64,000 nucleotides of DNA from Xenopus tropicalis (GCF_000004195.4 NC_030677.2:112741036-112805035), one strand, 5' to 3'; counted from the stretch's first letter, positions 42,060-54,559 are shown. The notes: generated by a model from the sequence alone, not told the origin. Program-made: numbers and translations.

Positions 42060-42544
42060 AGGAGAAGGAAAGGCTTGTTTTCACGTATACATTATTTAAT
42101 AAGTCACCCCTTCCTCTCCCAGATTGCTAAATTTAAATCCTTACATACTGCTTGTAGCAGTCGCTGCGTCAATCTGCAGATCTATGCGTGTATCAGTCGC
42201 AGCCACCATCTTTAATGAGCCTAAGTCACAAAGAGGGACGAGAATAAGCAACTGCACATGCGAGCCCGCTCTACCCTGCTTGTACCTGCTGTGCAAAAAT
42301 AGCGCACGAGCAGAGAGAGGGCAGGCTTGGCTGTGCTAATATATGTGAGTGATCCGGCTCACAATGGGGAAGCTCGCTCACAATTAGGTTTATCTGTGCT
42401 TGCGCCTACTCGGAAGACTGTTCAGTGCGCCTGCGTTTGGTCTTGGTCTTGCTAATAGAGCGCTGCATTGTGGGAATTCTGTTGGACTGTATTAAGGAAT
42501 ACCTTTCCATAGACCCTTTATTGTGTTAAGCCTTTTCTTGTCCT
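42060..42544. mobile_element. T2/Kolobok-type MITE, TTAA duplication
   Basis: TTAA at 42056-42059 and 42545-42548. Ends AGGAGAAGGAAAGGCTTG / AAGCCTTTTCTTGTCCT. The body is about 485 bp with a CpG-bearing middle (GCAGTCGCTGCGTC, GTGCGCCTGCG). Confidence 0.8.
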
Positions 42545-42599
42545 TTAAGACTAGATATTTCATCATTCTAACATCTCATGTATGCACCAAAAATGTAAG

Positions 42600-44480
42600 C
42601 CTGATGTACACACCCAATCACCGGCTATGTCAGATTATAGACAGTGAGAAGGAAGATGGAATGTGAGTAGTAGATGGGAAGTGCAGTATGTAAAGTGATT
42701 GCTATGCCAGTGGCATAAAGGCAAGAAAGGCAATACATGGTTGGCAGCTAAGATCTAAAATACATTTATAAATTGAACAGATGGTTTAATTTGAAAGGGG
42801 CTTTAGTTATGCAACTTTTTATGGACGGTCCCTTTAAAGTTAGTTTTATAAAATATTACTTCCCCTGAAAGCGGTATTGGGAGATGTTTGGCAAAAGACA
42901 ATGTTTCATGTTTTCATGTTAGTGATAGTAACATTCTGTTTCATAACAATACTACGAATTGTCTGTTCTTAACTGGAAAACACATACTACTATCATAGTA
43001 TTACAAAATGTTTCCAGTATTTTAGCTTAACTGCCCCAAGGTTAGAGTGTGCAGATTCATTTTTCTTACATCAGTTACTTAGCCCTACCACAGGGGAATA
43101 GGAGGCCTATGTGGCAAAGGACCCCTCCTCAAAGAAACTTCAAGTGAAAGCAAAGAAAGTCACTCTCACATTTTATTCCACAGACTCAGTCCTCTATGCA
43201 TAGAGGCAGATTTACTAAAACTATTTTTTTTTTCTCATTCTCATAAAATTCAAATAAATTCATTAATAGCGCACAAAAGCCAGCATCAAAAGTTCTAAAA
43301 CCTATAGATTCAAAGCAAAGAAGGATCTTCCAGGGAAGGGAAGGGACATCTGCCATTGACTTTTACATGATTTTGACACGTTTTAGATGGAGTATCTTCA
43401 GATTCAGAATTGTAGCAGTTTTGTTGCATAGTAAATCTCAAAAAAGCTGCAGCTTTTTTCCTACAACTTTTAGCACTAAAATATCAGAATTGGGAAAAAA
43501 AAACTGTTAGTAAATGGCCCCCATAGTGTGCAAACTTGCTAACATTAAAAATCATGTAACATTTGGTTCTATTCACAATTGCTTCTATTCATATAACTTC
43601 ATTATAACTATGTTGTGCTGTATTTGAACATAAAAACACTCTTGTGTTTCTGTATTGCATTGTATTCCATTGTATTGTGTTTACAATGTAGCAAACGGTT
43701 ATTACTGCTGTTGCAGCTACACATTTCCTTCAAACTAATGTTTGATAAAAAATGAAAATAACACAGCGCTAGCATTAATATATCTAGCCACAGATTACAA
43801 ATGAAACTTGAAAAAGAGATTGTCATTCTGAAAGGGAAAGTATCACTGGGAACATTTTTCTCCAAACATATTGTCCCTATGGCAGACCTTCCCCAGTTGG
43901 TTTGTGCATGCAGCAGCAGGGGTAAATGATCTGATGTTATAACAAAGCTTGGACTGAGCTGGTTGGAATAGGGTAGTGGGCTGATAATATGATAAGGAAC
44001 CTTTTTTATAGCATTAATGTTTCCTTCATCTATTGCAATGTCGTGCAGAATTGAAATATATGTTTTTATGGTCACCTTACCCTCAAATCTTAATGAAGAA
44101 AACAGCTTTTTACAGACATTTGCTATCGTGTCCGGTTAAGAGAAAACCTAGAAATTTGTCTTCACTATGGGAAAGTGCCATTTACTAAAATGTTTATCTG
44201 ACCATATTCCATGAAGTGCTAAGCCACATGCATTCTAACTTCTTGTAATGACATTGCCTTTGCTTGATGATAATGAAAATTATGTCCAGCCTGTCAGTGA
44301 AACATTGGCTGCTTAGGCAAGTCTGCAAGGTGTTGAAAGTGGCTCTTTAAAAGATGCAATGTAGGTAAAAATGCTGATACACATGATAATTATCTGTTTA
44401 TTATAGTGGTAACAAATGTACACAGTTTATTATACACATCAGCCCCTGCACCAGTGTATAATAAGACTGTAACTGTAAGT
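42600..44480. other. Repeat remnants, no gene
   Basis: A 'gcagatttactaaaact...gtaaatggccccc' element at about 43204-43525. A 155-codon minus-strand ORF at 43608-44075 has no recognisable motif and is about as long as the longest ORF expected by chance in this much AT-rich DNA. Confidence 0.4.
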
Positions 44481-44487
44481 TTTTGCA

Positions 44488-44560
44488 GACAAGGTCAGAG
44501 AGAACATACAAATTCCTTTCATCTAGTGCCCTAGCTGGAATTGAACCCATGTGGGGCATA
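44488..44560 (+). repeat. Fragment of an L2/SINE-type consensus
   Basis: GCAGACAAGGTCAGAGAGAACATACAAATTCC followed by GTGCCCTAGCTGGAATTGAACCC is a worn form of the common vertebrate L2-related stretch (gcagacacggggagaacatacaaactc ... ggattcgaaccc). The second part looks like an RNA polymerase III B box but no tRNA fold surrounds it. Confidence 0.45.
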
Positions 44561-45278
44561 TGGAATGTGACCCATGTGGGGCAAGCCTACCCACATTTAT
44601 CAAAGCATACAATCTTAGAAAATTAAGGAGCAGACTTTACTGGCATTCTGTATCATAAAATAGCATAGGCACATTGTATACAACAAAATAAATATATATA
44701 GCCAAATCTGTGGTGTATGTGGAAAAGCATGAATGAGACTAAAAGTAAGTAATGTGTAAGCCACAGCAAAAACAAATTGGCATAATCTGTTCTACCTTCT
44801 CTGGTACAAGGAGCAAAAATAGGGGCAGCAGGCCCAGATCCAGAAGAGTTAAGAACCCCATGTGGTTCCGATTGACATGCAATTTCACGTTATTATTGTA
44901 AAACATATCATCTTCCTGAAAGTTTTGATGGGCACTAGCTGTAATAAGTTCCACTAAAACCACTGTCTAGTGTGTTATGCAGCTGCCAATCCTGCCTGCA
45001 AAAACTGCCAGAAATGCAGTGCTCAGGTTTAGGAATCACTTGTGGCTGAGACAGTGACACCTCTCTAAATAGCTTGCTGCAAGCAATGCTCATGGTTAAT
45101 TCTGCAGGCTACTACCACAGACTAAAAAATATACAAAAATATGTAATATTATAAATCAATTGGCAATCATTCTTAAAACTGAATAACCCGAAAGTAAAAA
45201 AAAAAACTTAATTTGCAGTAAAGTTTATATTCGCCATTCGCAACAACTTTTCACCATCCATTTGAGAATGCAATAACC

Positions 45279-45506
45279 CAGGGGTGGGCAAACTTTTTGG
45301 CTCACGGGCCACATTTACTCACCCCCGGGCCGGACTGGGCCAGGGCGGGCATGGCCAGGCCAGCGTTACAGCCCCCTTCGTCTCTTTAATTCCGGCACGC
45401 CAATGACACCAAGTCTCGCGTGATGAGACTTGGCGGCATCGGCGGGCCGGATTAAAAAGGCCAAGGGGCCGGATGTGGCCCGCGGGCCGTAGTTTGCCCA
45501 CCCCTG
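45279..45506. mobile_element. hAT MITE CAGGGGTGGGCAAAC, 8-bp duplication CAATAACC
   Basis: CAATAACC at 45271-45278 and 45507-45514, exact. Ends CAGGGGTGGGCAAACTTTTT / TAGTTTGCCCACCCCTG. 228 bp, strongly GC-rich with GGGCCGG and CGCGGGCC motifs. Confidence 0.92.
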
Positions 45507-46465
45507 CAATAACCCATGGCAAGCAATCAGATCTCTGCTTTAACTTGTAGTGGGCATTTTCAAACTCAGTGCACATCTGCTTTAAAGATACATTTAATAA
45601 ATGTATACAATCAGGTCCGAACAAGAATTTAAAATAGGCCCTGGCATTTCAAGTACACAGAGACCCAAACAGCCCCCCCTATCAGCCCAATAAATAGTGA
45701 CTGTCTATGGCATCGTACAGCAGGCACTCTGGCATTTGCCTGAATCCACAGATTGCCAGTCCGGCCCGTATAAAATGCTTTTTAGGAGTCAGACTATAAT
45801 TTTTTAGTTGACACGACTCTTGTTAGCAACAGAAGCTATAGAAGATATATTGTACGCTTTATTAATTGTGTCATGTCTTAGGAAAGTCATTTTTTCCATA
45901 AAGTCAGAAAAATGTAAACCCAGTCTCAAGGCACTGTAAACTGGAAATTCAAACTCAGATAGCCCCACCCCTGCTGCAGATTAAACCTTCTGCAGTCCAG
46001 TATGTGCTTGCTGTTACCCACAGCAACTGAACACATTGTTAGCAAACACATACTTTGGAAGGAGCCACACCTTAGTGAATTAAAAAAAAAAAAGAAATCT
46101 GCTTTTTCATCATATTTTTACAAGCAATGTCTTAGTTAACTGCTTGAAGCATATTAAAGAATTACTTGGGCTTACCCCAGGGTTATTTAGAATTCAAAAT
46201 CTAGCCAAAAACATAAAACCAGATATATAAAACATATATGCTTGTAGATTTTCTTTCCAGTTAGTTGTACTGTGACTTCCCACCAAATAAACTAATTAGG
46301 TGCTTAATAATTTGAAAATAAAGCAACCAGCATAAAGCACAACAAATTGAATCAATCATACAACACTGCCTATTTGATAAATAATGTATATTTGTATGTA
46401 TATAATGCTACTATAACCTCTGTTTTGGCTCAATAACTGCCTTCCCAGACTAATACCAGTAGAAC

Positions 46466-46907
46466 ATGGGTTACACTGGAATCTCTCACCCAGAATGGGC
46501 CTTCACTAAGTGGAAGAGAAAGGTGAGGGTGTTGTGCAACTTCACCACTCTTCATGCTATTCAAAAAAATAAAGACAGAAGGTGCCAGAGGTTCTTACAA
46601 ACAACAACACAGAAAGAGTGTATTGAACGTTCACAGCACAGTTTCTCAGATGCAAGTGGTACAGGCAACATCACATGCAGCGTGTAATACAGGCTGACAC
46701 TCCCCTGATAACAGACTTGGCAGGTATCTCACATCACCTGCGTGACACCCTGTTGTGGCCTGGATCACATCAGGGAATTCCTCTATCCAGATTCCCCATC
46801 TACTGGGATCCCCACACTACAGGCAATATGACCTGGGAAAGATACCTCCAATATGCCACTCCTATGTTGGAGCTCAGAACTACTCTTTCTAGATCAGCCC
46901 TAACTAT
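46466..46907 (+). other. Unidentified open region, possible old retroelement
   Basis: Two overlapping plus-strand frames (46466-46687, 46675-46920) have peptide-like composition (DTPLITDLAGISHHL, TTGNMTWERYLQY) but match nothing I can name. They end where the next MITE begins. Confidence 0.25.
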
Positions 46908-47480
46908 CTTACACTCTTAGGGGCTGATTTACTAAGACACGAATTCGAATTGGAAAACGAACATTTTGCGACTTTTTTGTATATTTTGCGATTTTTTTCG
47001 GCGCCTTTACGACTTTTCGGAAATTGTCGCGACTTTTTCGTTACCAATACGATTTGCGCGAAAAAAAGGGACTTTTTCGTAGCCATTACGATTCGCTCGT
47101 ATGTTGTTGCGACTTTTTCGTATTGAGCGCTCGTAAGCGGCGGGCGAAACTTTCAGACTTAGCATGATTTTGGAAGCTTCCCATAGGACTCAATGGCACT
47201 CTGCAGCTCCAACCTGGCCCAAGAAAAGTCACCATACTGAAGCTTGAATGAATCCGAATGTTTCGTACTCGGCGCGAAAGCTGCGAAAAAGGCGCGACTT
47301 TTCGCGCAAGTTTTAACTCTACCAAAAAATCGCAACATTTTGCGCAACTTTCGGAATGGCAACGAAAAAGTCGCGACAATTTTCCAAAAAATCGCAAAAT
47401 ACCGATCATTACGAAAAAAAACGCAATCGGACGCATTCGGCCCGTTCGTGGGTAAGTGAATATGCCCCTTAGAGTGTAAT
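46908..47480. mobile_element. CpG-rich MITE with TTACACTCT ends
   Basis: Ends TTACACTCTTAGGGGC / GCCCCTTAGAGTGTAA, then inward GATTTACTAA. The body is unusual: dozens of TTTTTCG/CGAAAAA and GCGACTTT words in an otherwise AT-rich, CpG-poor region. Target duplication unclear. The overlapping ORFs on both strands come from this repetition. Confidence 0.7.
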
Positions 47481-47487
47481 AGTAAGG

Positions 47488-47800
47488 GGTGGTTCACCTT
47501 TAAATTAACTTTTAGTATGTTATATAATTGGCAATTAGTAGTAGCAACTAGTAACTTTTCAACTGGTCTTCATTAAATATTATTTATTGTTTTTTTTAAT
47601 GATGTGCCTTCTTGTTCTCACTCCCTAACAACTTTCAAATGGGGATCACTGACCCCATCAGCCAGAAAACTATTGCTCTGTGAGGCTACAATTGTATCGT
47701 TATTGTTACTTTTTATTATCTTTTTATTTAAGCCTCTCCTAGTTTCTAATTCAAACCACTGACTGGTTGTGACTTGCTAGGGTAATTTGGACTCTAGATA
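47488..47800. repeat. GGTTCACCTTTAAATTAAC repeat end
   Basis: GGGGTGGTTCACCTTTAAATTAAC followed by CTTTTCAACTGGTCTTCATT and ACCCCATCAGCCAG. The same blocks appear in partial copies at about 7132 and 54560. TTAA sites near both ends suggest a T2/Kolobok relative. A poly-A run of about 26 lies at 47811-47836. Confidence 0.6.
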
Positions 47801-48116
47801 GCGGCTAAAATTAAAAAAAAAAAAAAAAAAAAAAAAGCTAAATAACTCAAAAAACAAAAATAATAAAAAATGAAGACCAGTTGCAAATTTTAATTTGTAA
47901 GTTTTATTTTGTTGTATAATCTTGCAGTAATCATATGCTACTAAGGCCATTTTTGATGATTTTATTAACATCCCATGCTAGATGTGGTCATTTTAGGAAT
48001 CTCTTCTAGTGCATTATTAGTTTCAGTTGCAGATTTAGCAAACAACTATTTCTTAATCACCTAAGCTGCCCATAAATATTAAGATCCAGAAGTTTGATGA
48101 GATTGCAATCATTTGC

Positions 48117-49460
48117 TCCCCCCCCCCCCCGGACAATGATCCAATCATAATGGATCATCCTCTGGCCTGATGCATAATAATAACCCAACAGGTCTGACAG
48201 CTTTGGTGGAGTTGCAGGAATGAACAGGAGAGTTCTGCCCATGGAGCCAATGATCAGATTATGCAGTGGAGCATAGATAGGCTTATGTATGTCCAAAATG
48301 ATTTGCTGCAGAAACAGATAAAAGAATGTCTAGCATGTTCCTCTGTGTTAGTACCAAAGCAAATATTAGTCTTTAGGTTGTTGTGCCCTTGAATATTCAA
48401 CTCACTTTATACTCTGGGTAATCAAATTTTTCTCTTGCTATCTTATTTGTGGAGGAACTCGTTTAGAGAGTGGGGGTAGCTATTTACTTTTGGCTGGATC
48501 AGAGGAATGGGTGGAATTTCTGCTACCAAAGGCAGTAAGCCTGTAAAGATCTGTTTTCAATCACTGACTTCAGTAAATTGCACCATACTGTGAGTAATCT
48601 ACTATTAAAAAAAAAAAAGTTTGTATTATAGTAGGGTTTAAATTTATCTCCTGTAAAAAGCACCATTACTGAGGACTTTGGCTCTGAACATTTGTTGCAG
48701 TGAAGTGTTACAATATAGGGATCAGTGAAAAAGTGTCTTATATTAAGCTGTTTAACATTATTAGTAATTTGACTGGAAACCAATACAATACAACCAAATG
48801 TACGTTATTGGACAATATCCCTGCAGATTAATTCCAATAAAAGAGTAATATATAATATGTCTGTATTTCTATGATGCCTATAGAAGCAAATGATTGACAA
48901 AGAACATTAAACTAATGCTTGGTGATTTGGAGAGTGTTAAAATAAATGCTATATCCAGCATCCAGTGGAAACCAGGCCTGGCTATGCTTCTGTGTATATG
49001 CTGGCCTGGGTGAGGTTCATTAACAAAAGGCAAATTGAAGTTACTTATGATTTTAACACTGGTGGCAAAGCTTATATCTAATTTACACTTTAATGAAAGA
49101 AGGTTAGAGGATTTATAAAAGAGCTGATGACCTTTAAGAAGTAAGTTAATAAGTGCTAAATGAATTGCAACAGCTTCATCTATCATTCCCTGCTCACCAG
49201 AGATACAAACCTACTTAGATCATGAAAAAGGGAGACTAAAATTACCACGGAAACCATGGGAGCAAATTTCTTTGTTCTAGAGCTACAGTATTATTCATAC
49301 TAATATAAGGTAGCATAAATATGTAAATAAGTACATTTAAGTCTATAAATGGAGTAACCAAAGTGCAATTTGGAGCTTAATCACCATGTTTTTTTTCCCA
49401 CATCATTTGAAATTCCATAACATCCTAACAGATGATGGCACGGGTATGACCCTATGAGAG
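48117..49460. other. No gene recognised
   Basis: A C-run at 48119-48130, otherwise AT-rich unique-looking sequence. ORFs at 48523-48783 and 48878-49186 on the minus strand lack splice context and recognisable motifs. Confidence 0.35.
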
Positions 49461-49469
49461 GGTCATGGC

Positions 49470-50002
49470 CATACCTCCCAACTGTCCCGATTTTAGCGCG
49501 ACAGTCCCTCTTTTGACAGCTAAACCCGCAGTCCTGGATTCTTACTGAAAAGTCCCTTTTTTCCTATTGATCTCCTGCTCTGAAGCTAAAAAATATACAA
49601 ATTTAATTAAAAGTAGCTTTTGGCAGAGAGCCCAGAAATCTTAACAAGCGTCACCTGCACTTAGAAACATTGTTTCTCGCTTTTAATTAAATAAGTGGCT
49701 TTTGGCAAAGAGCCCAGAAAGGTAAAAAGCCCCACCTGCACTGAGATACAATTATAACTAATAAACTGGTATCTTGGGGGAACGGAGGCTTGCAGCTAAA
49801 AGGGCAATTTCATCTTTTTCAGCAAAACTGTAATAACACATAAAACTCCAAAACCCCCAAAAATGTGTTCAAACTTTAAATAACCTGCCAAATTTAGTGA
49901 AATAGGAGTGGTGTTTAGGGGGTGTGGTCAAAAAAATTCACCGCACTGTGCGCAACATTTATTTTTGTCCCTCTTTCCGTTTTCAAAATGTTGGGAGGTA
50001 TG
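49470..50002. mobile_element. hAT element CATACCTCCCAAC, 8-bp duplication GTCATGGC
   Basis: GTCATGGC at 49462-49469 and 50003-50010, exact. Ends CATACCTCCCAACTGTCCC / TTGGGAGGTATG. 533 bp, with two internal copies of GGCTTTTGGCAxAGAGCCCAGAAA-like text at about 49617 and 49688. No transposase. Confidence 0.9.
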
Positions 50003-50471
50003 GTCATGGCATGTGAGCTTACATATTTTGGCCAAACTTTGGTACAAACACATCAATTTTTGTAACATTTACTTATGGCCTTGGGTGGTGAAGGCATTAT
50101 TCAATGCCATTTAAAGCTTCTTAATCGGTTATTTGTATTGCTGAAAGCACAACATTCAAAAACCTACAGAATATCTGTTAAGTGAATGTAAATTTTCACA
50201 TCATTCTAGGAATTTAAGTTTCATATGAAGAGTAACGTACTGCAGCTAAAGCTAGGACATCCATCTTCTTCAGTTGGCACTTCAGATAATCTTTGACCTG
50301 TGGTATGTAACAAAAGAAAATGCATTTACATCATTAAAACGGTTGCTTAGCTTGTAGTAGGCATTCATGTAATAAATGCAAATCCTTCTACTCACAGGAT
50401 AGTAAGATGTGTATGCCTGTATTTTAGGATCTAATGAATTTACAGTTTGAAGTTATTTTTGAATTTCTTTT

Positions 50472-51010
50472 TCCCCAACCTTTCTTACGCGTGAGCCACA
50501 TTCAGATGTAAAAGGACTTGGGGACACAAACATCATAAAAAATTATGGGGGTGCCAAATAAGGCCTGTGATTGGCTATTAGGTAGCCTCTATGCCAGGGG
50601 TGGGCAAACTTTTAGGCTCAGGGGCCACATTGACTTTTAAAATCTGACAGAAGGGCCGGCACGATGGGCAACCAACACAAAAGTAAAGTCTTTTTTCTCT
50701 CTCTTTTTTTCTTTTTAACAACAGTATAAGGCGCAAACGGGGAGACTGCGGTTTCTGTTAGAAAAAGCGAGACACACCAATCCTCGGCAGGCCAGATTAA
50801 AAAGACCAACAAGCCGGACGTGGCCCGCGGGCCGTTTGCCCACCCCTGCTCTATGCACACTATTAGCTTACAGGAGGCTTTGGTTGGTAGTACCTTTTGT
50901 TTTTATACTTTCCACCAAAAAAAAAACCACCTGCTTTGGGGACACTGGGAGCAACATCCAAGAGGTTGGTGAGCAACATGTTGCTCAAGAGCCCCTGGTT
51001 GGGGATCATT
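50472..51010. mobile_element. CCCCAACC hAT MITE carrying another hAT MITE
   Basis: Left end TTCCCCAACCTTTCTTACG, right end CCTGGTTGGGGATCATTG, same family as 35897-36193. Interrupted at 50587 by the element at 50595-50848. Confidence 0.8.
50595..50848. mobile_element. hAT MITE CAGGGGTGGGCAAAC, 8-bp duplication CTCTATGC
   Basis: CTCTATGC at 50587-50594 and 50849-50856, exact. Ends CAGGGGTGGGCAAAC / GTTTGCCCACCCCTG. Same family as 45279-45506 but with a different, A/T-richer centre. Nested within the older hAT MITE. Confidence 0.93.
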
Positions 51011-51019
51011 GCTTTAATA

Positions 51020-52571
51020 CAACCCTATGCCCAAAGAAGTTGGGACACTGTGAAATATAAAAAAAAGAAAATGAGATAATGTACAAATCTTTGAAACCCT
51101 ATACACTGTATTTAATTGCTAATAGTACAAAGGCAACATATTAAATGTTGAAATTGAAAAATGTTATTGTTTTGATGCCAGCAGCAGCCAGCAGTTTTGA
51201 ATTGGATGCCAGCAGCACGTTTCAAAAAAAGTTGGGACAGTGTCATGTTTTCCATTTCCTCTTCTTTTAACAACACTATGTAATCATTTAGAAACTGTGG
51301 AGCTCAATTGCTGTAGTTTTGAAAGTGAAATATCGACCCCTTCTTGCCTGATATAGGATTTTAGGTGCTCAACTGTTTGAGGTCTCCTTTGTTGTATTTT
51401 TCATTTCATAATGTGCCAAATTTTTCAGTGGGTGACAGGTCTGGAATGCAGGGGGGCAGTTTAGGACAGAGCCATGCAGGTGCAATAGAATACATAATGT
51501 GGTTTGGCATTGACTTTATAAAATAAGCAAGGCTTTCCCTGAAAAATGCTGTCTGGGTGGCAGCATATGGTCCTCTAAACATGTATATATCTTTCAGCAT
51601 TAATGATACCTTCCAGATGTGCAAGCTACCTTGTGAACTAATGTACCCCCATACCATCATGGATGCTGGATTTTAAACTGGGTGCTAATAACAAGCTGAA
51701 TGATCCTTCCTGTCTTGAGCCTGGAAGATGTAATGTCCATGATTTAAAATGATTAAATGGTCAGTAGTGATGAGTGAAAATATTTGTCAGATTTCCCTGC
51801 ATAAAAACACCAATAGACTCAAATGGCCACAAAAAAAGTTACACAGTAAAAAAAGTTGCGATGTATAGGCAAAAAAATTCTCTATGCGTTTTGCATATTT
51901 TTACCGATTCACAATCAATTTTTTCTGGCAAAGCAGGACATATTCTCTCATCACTATTAATCAGACCACAGGACATTTTTCCACATGGCCTCAGTCTATC
52001 TTACTGTAAATGAGCCTGGCCCAGAGAAGGCAGCAGTGTTGTTGGGTGTTTATATATGGTTTCCACCTGGTAAAGTTTTAACTTGCATTTGTGGATGCAG
52101 CGACAAAATGTGTTCGCGGACAATGGTTTTTGGAAGTATTCCTGAGCACATGCAGTGATTTCTACTACAGAATCATGTCTGTTTCTAATGCAGTTACACC
52201 TAAAGAAGATTAGCTTTCAGCCTATTATTATATTATTCTTTGCAATTTTACATTGAAAAACATTCTTCTTAAATTGTTGCAATGTTTTCACAGAGTGATG
52301 TTCCCCTCCCCAACTTTACTTCTAAAAGACTCAGTCTCTCTGGGATTTCCTCTTTTTATACCAAATCATGTTAATAATCTGTTGCCAATTGGTGGGATGT
52401 TCCACCAGGTGTTTTTTTTTTTGTTTTTTTTTTTGCATTACACAACTTTTTTAGTTTTTGTTGGCCCTGTCCTAACCTTTGTGTTGCTGCCTTAAAATTA
52501 AAATAAATATATATATAAAAAATAAAGTTTTAACTATTTGCAAATTATTTCGTTCTGTTTTTATTTGGGTT
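51020..52571 (-). mobile_element. Fossil Tc1 transposon
   Basis: Left end TACAACCCTATGCCCAAAG with AAGTTGGGACACTGTG, like the element at 22127. The right end is decayed (about TTTATTTGGGTTATA). Minus-strand traces of transposase remain: WGYISSQGSLHIWK and IPDLSPTEKF (51406-51660), with many stops. Tc1 relative of roughly original length, long dead. Confidence 0.8.
51768..51959. mobile_element. TAGTGATGAG MITE inside the fossil Tc1
   Basis: Ends AGTAGTGATGAGTGAAAATATT and ATATTCTCTCATCACTATTA are inverse copies around a short A/T-rich middle. It interrupts the fossil Tc1 at 51020-52571. A relative begins near 59213 (GTAGTGATTAGCGAATCTG). Confidence 0.65.
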
Positions 52572-52630
52572 ATAACAAAAAGAAGGTACATTTCTTCTAA
52601 AGGATAGCTTCACTGTGCTAAATAACATTT

Positions 52631-52635
<5 letters not shown>

Positions 52636-52683
<48 letters not shown>
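52636..52683. repeat. (TA)n(CA)n microsatellite
   Basis: About 12 TA units followed by about 11 CA units. Confidence 0.95.
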
Positions 52684-53270
52684 AACCCAGAAAGGGTTTA
52701 TTTTCTTTATTTTCTCTCAGACCATGCTGCTCTCACAGGTTCATTTCTGGATGGAAAGTACAACCCTGTTTTTATGCAAAAGCTTATTGTCCAGGGATCA
52801 GATGCATCCATTTAACAAGGATTGCCTTTTTGGCAATAGAAGTTAGTTAAATCTCAATCTATCATGAGGTTGGGTTATGGAGGTTGTGGAAACACAAGTA
52901 TGTTTCCATGACTTCCAAAACCTTTTTCTAAAATATCTGGATTTAATAAAAAATTGATGCCTTTTATGCCAAATACATTTATGTAAATATACAGTTACAG
53001 AACTTGGATTCAATTAAAAAACCTAGGGTTAAAGGAGAATAAAAATAGCAGCCCCTGTCCTACTGCCAGAATTCAAAGGCAGTCAATTTAAAGTGTGCCT
53101 TAAAGGAGAAGGAATGGCGTTTTATTGCCAATAGATTAGCCCCTATAGTGCAAGCTAGAACACAATTTTTTTTTCCATTTAGGACTTTTCAAATGTCACA
53201 TGACTCCTCACATTCCCCCTCCCTCTTCCTATAATTATGTATCCTGTGCATGAGCATGGGCATTAGTTCC

Positions 53271-53457
53271 CCCATTTTCAAATCCGGGCAGATTGTAAGC
53301 TCTTTTGGGCAGGGCTCTCTTCACCTCTTGTATCAGTTATTGATTGCTTTATATGTTACTCTGAATGTCCAATGTATGAAACACACTTATTGTACAGCGA
53401 TGCGGAATATGTTGGCACTTTATAAATAAATGTTAATAATAAAATAATAATAATAAT
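53271..53457 (+). repeat. LINE/SINE 3' tail with (AAT)n end
   Basis: GATTGTAAGCTCTTTTGGGCAGGG ... TTGTACAGCGATGCGGAATATG ... CACTTTATAAATAAATGTTAATAATA, a familiar amphibian L2/CR1-related 3' end, followed by (AAT)n. Confidence 0.55.
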
Positions 53458-53937
53458 CCGGGTGCCCCGAGGTCGACCCCCATTTGCGCCCCACCCTGCA
53501 CGTGCATGCGCAAACACGCAAACCATCTCCCCAATCGCACATGCACGAACATCTCTTCTCTCCCACCCCCTCCCCCCCCCACACCGCCGCAAGCGTGCAT
53601 GCGCAGGCATTTATACTCCAGTACAGAGCAGTCCCCATTGCTCCTTATGGGAGCGAAGTGTCAAAATTTGTTTGCGGCAGGGCGGCATGCCACCCCTAAA
53701 TTTGTGCCGCCCTAGGCCTTTGTGGCCTAGCCACAAATCCGGGCCTGAGGGTGCCCACACCTTCCTGTGGGAAGTAACACCTCCTCACAAGCACTACTTT
53801 GTCTGCAGGTGGCCCTGTTGAGGCATACACATGTGCATAATGAGTTATTGCCCCAGCTCGCTTATTATGCATATGTGTGATGTAAGATAAGGCATCATCC
53901 TCCAGTCCTATACTCCATGTAGCACTCACAAGAGGGA

Positions 53938-54037
53938 GGGTCCTACACAAAATACTATTGTTTCCCTTAGCCAGCATGTGGGCTCTATTAGCCCACACGT
54001 CCACTGGGGGAAACAAGTTTTAGATTATAGTTGCCCT
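53938..54037. repeat. Right part of the GTTTCCCCCA T2-type MITE
   Basis: TATTGTTTCCCTTAGCCAGC, GTGGGCTCTATTAGCCCACA, CTGGGGGAAACAAG and TTGCCCTTTAA match the right side of 33023-33421. TTAA follows at 54038-54041. The left side is replaced by other repeat sequence. Confidence 0.6.
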
Positions 54038-54559
54038 TTAATATACAACAGAACTCACTAAGTTAAACATGGTAACTGGGGTGCCCCATGCTGTCCTTCA
54101 ACACAAAGATTAATCTTAAAACCACAGCTAACTATAGTTATCGAGAAGTCCAAACAAACGGACTGTAAATAATATATAAATGCCTTTTACATGATGAGTA
54201 AAAACAAAAAACTTGGCAATAAATCACTTAAAATGCCACTGCTTTTTATTTTTTAAATAATCTGCAAAATTACAACACAATATTTCTAGAATTTTTCTTA
54301 ACATCCAGACTAATGTGTCCTATGACATACTATATGAGGGAACTAGATATGCAACTTATGGACAGTTTATTACAGGTACCACAGGCGGGCAGATAAATCT
54401 CACATGGCATATTATAGTTTATTTAATGATCACACTTTGACAATTGAACTACCATAAAGCAAGCAAACAGCGTATGCATACTATAGTTTTTCTTATCTCT
54501 GACTCTGAAGAACTTGTTCTTTAAGGACAGAGCTCTAGCTAGGAAACACCTATACCCCT

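Noticed and set aside
43608..44075. 155-codon minus-strand ORF, one of the longest in the window
   Set aside because: No motif, no splice context, and the length is within chance expectation for 64 kb of AT-rich DNA read in six frames.
44520..44550. B-box-like GGAATTGAACCC suggesting a tRNA gene
   Set aside because: No cloverleaf or A box at the right spacing; matches an L2/SINE-type consensus instead.
47086..47497. Overlapping ORFs with Ser/Arg/Phe-rich peptides on both strands
   Set aside because: Products of the CGAAAAA/TTTTTCG repetition in the MITE at 46908-47480.
53462..53821. 119-codon plus-strand ORF, GC-rich, His/Pro-rich
   Set aside because: Low-complexity CACGC/CCCACC wording with hAT-like fragments on its right; no domain and no conserved start.
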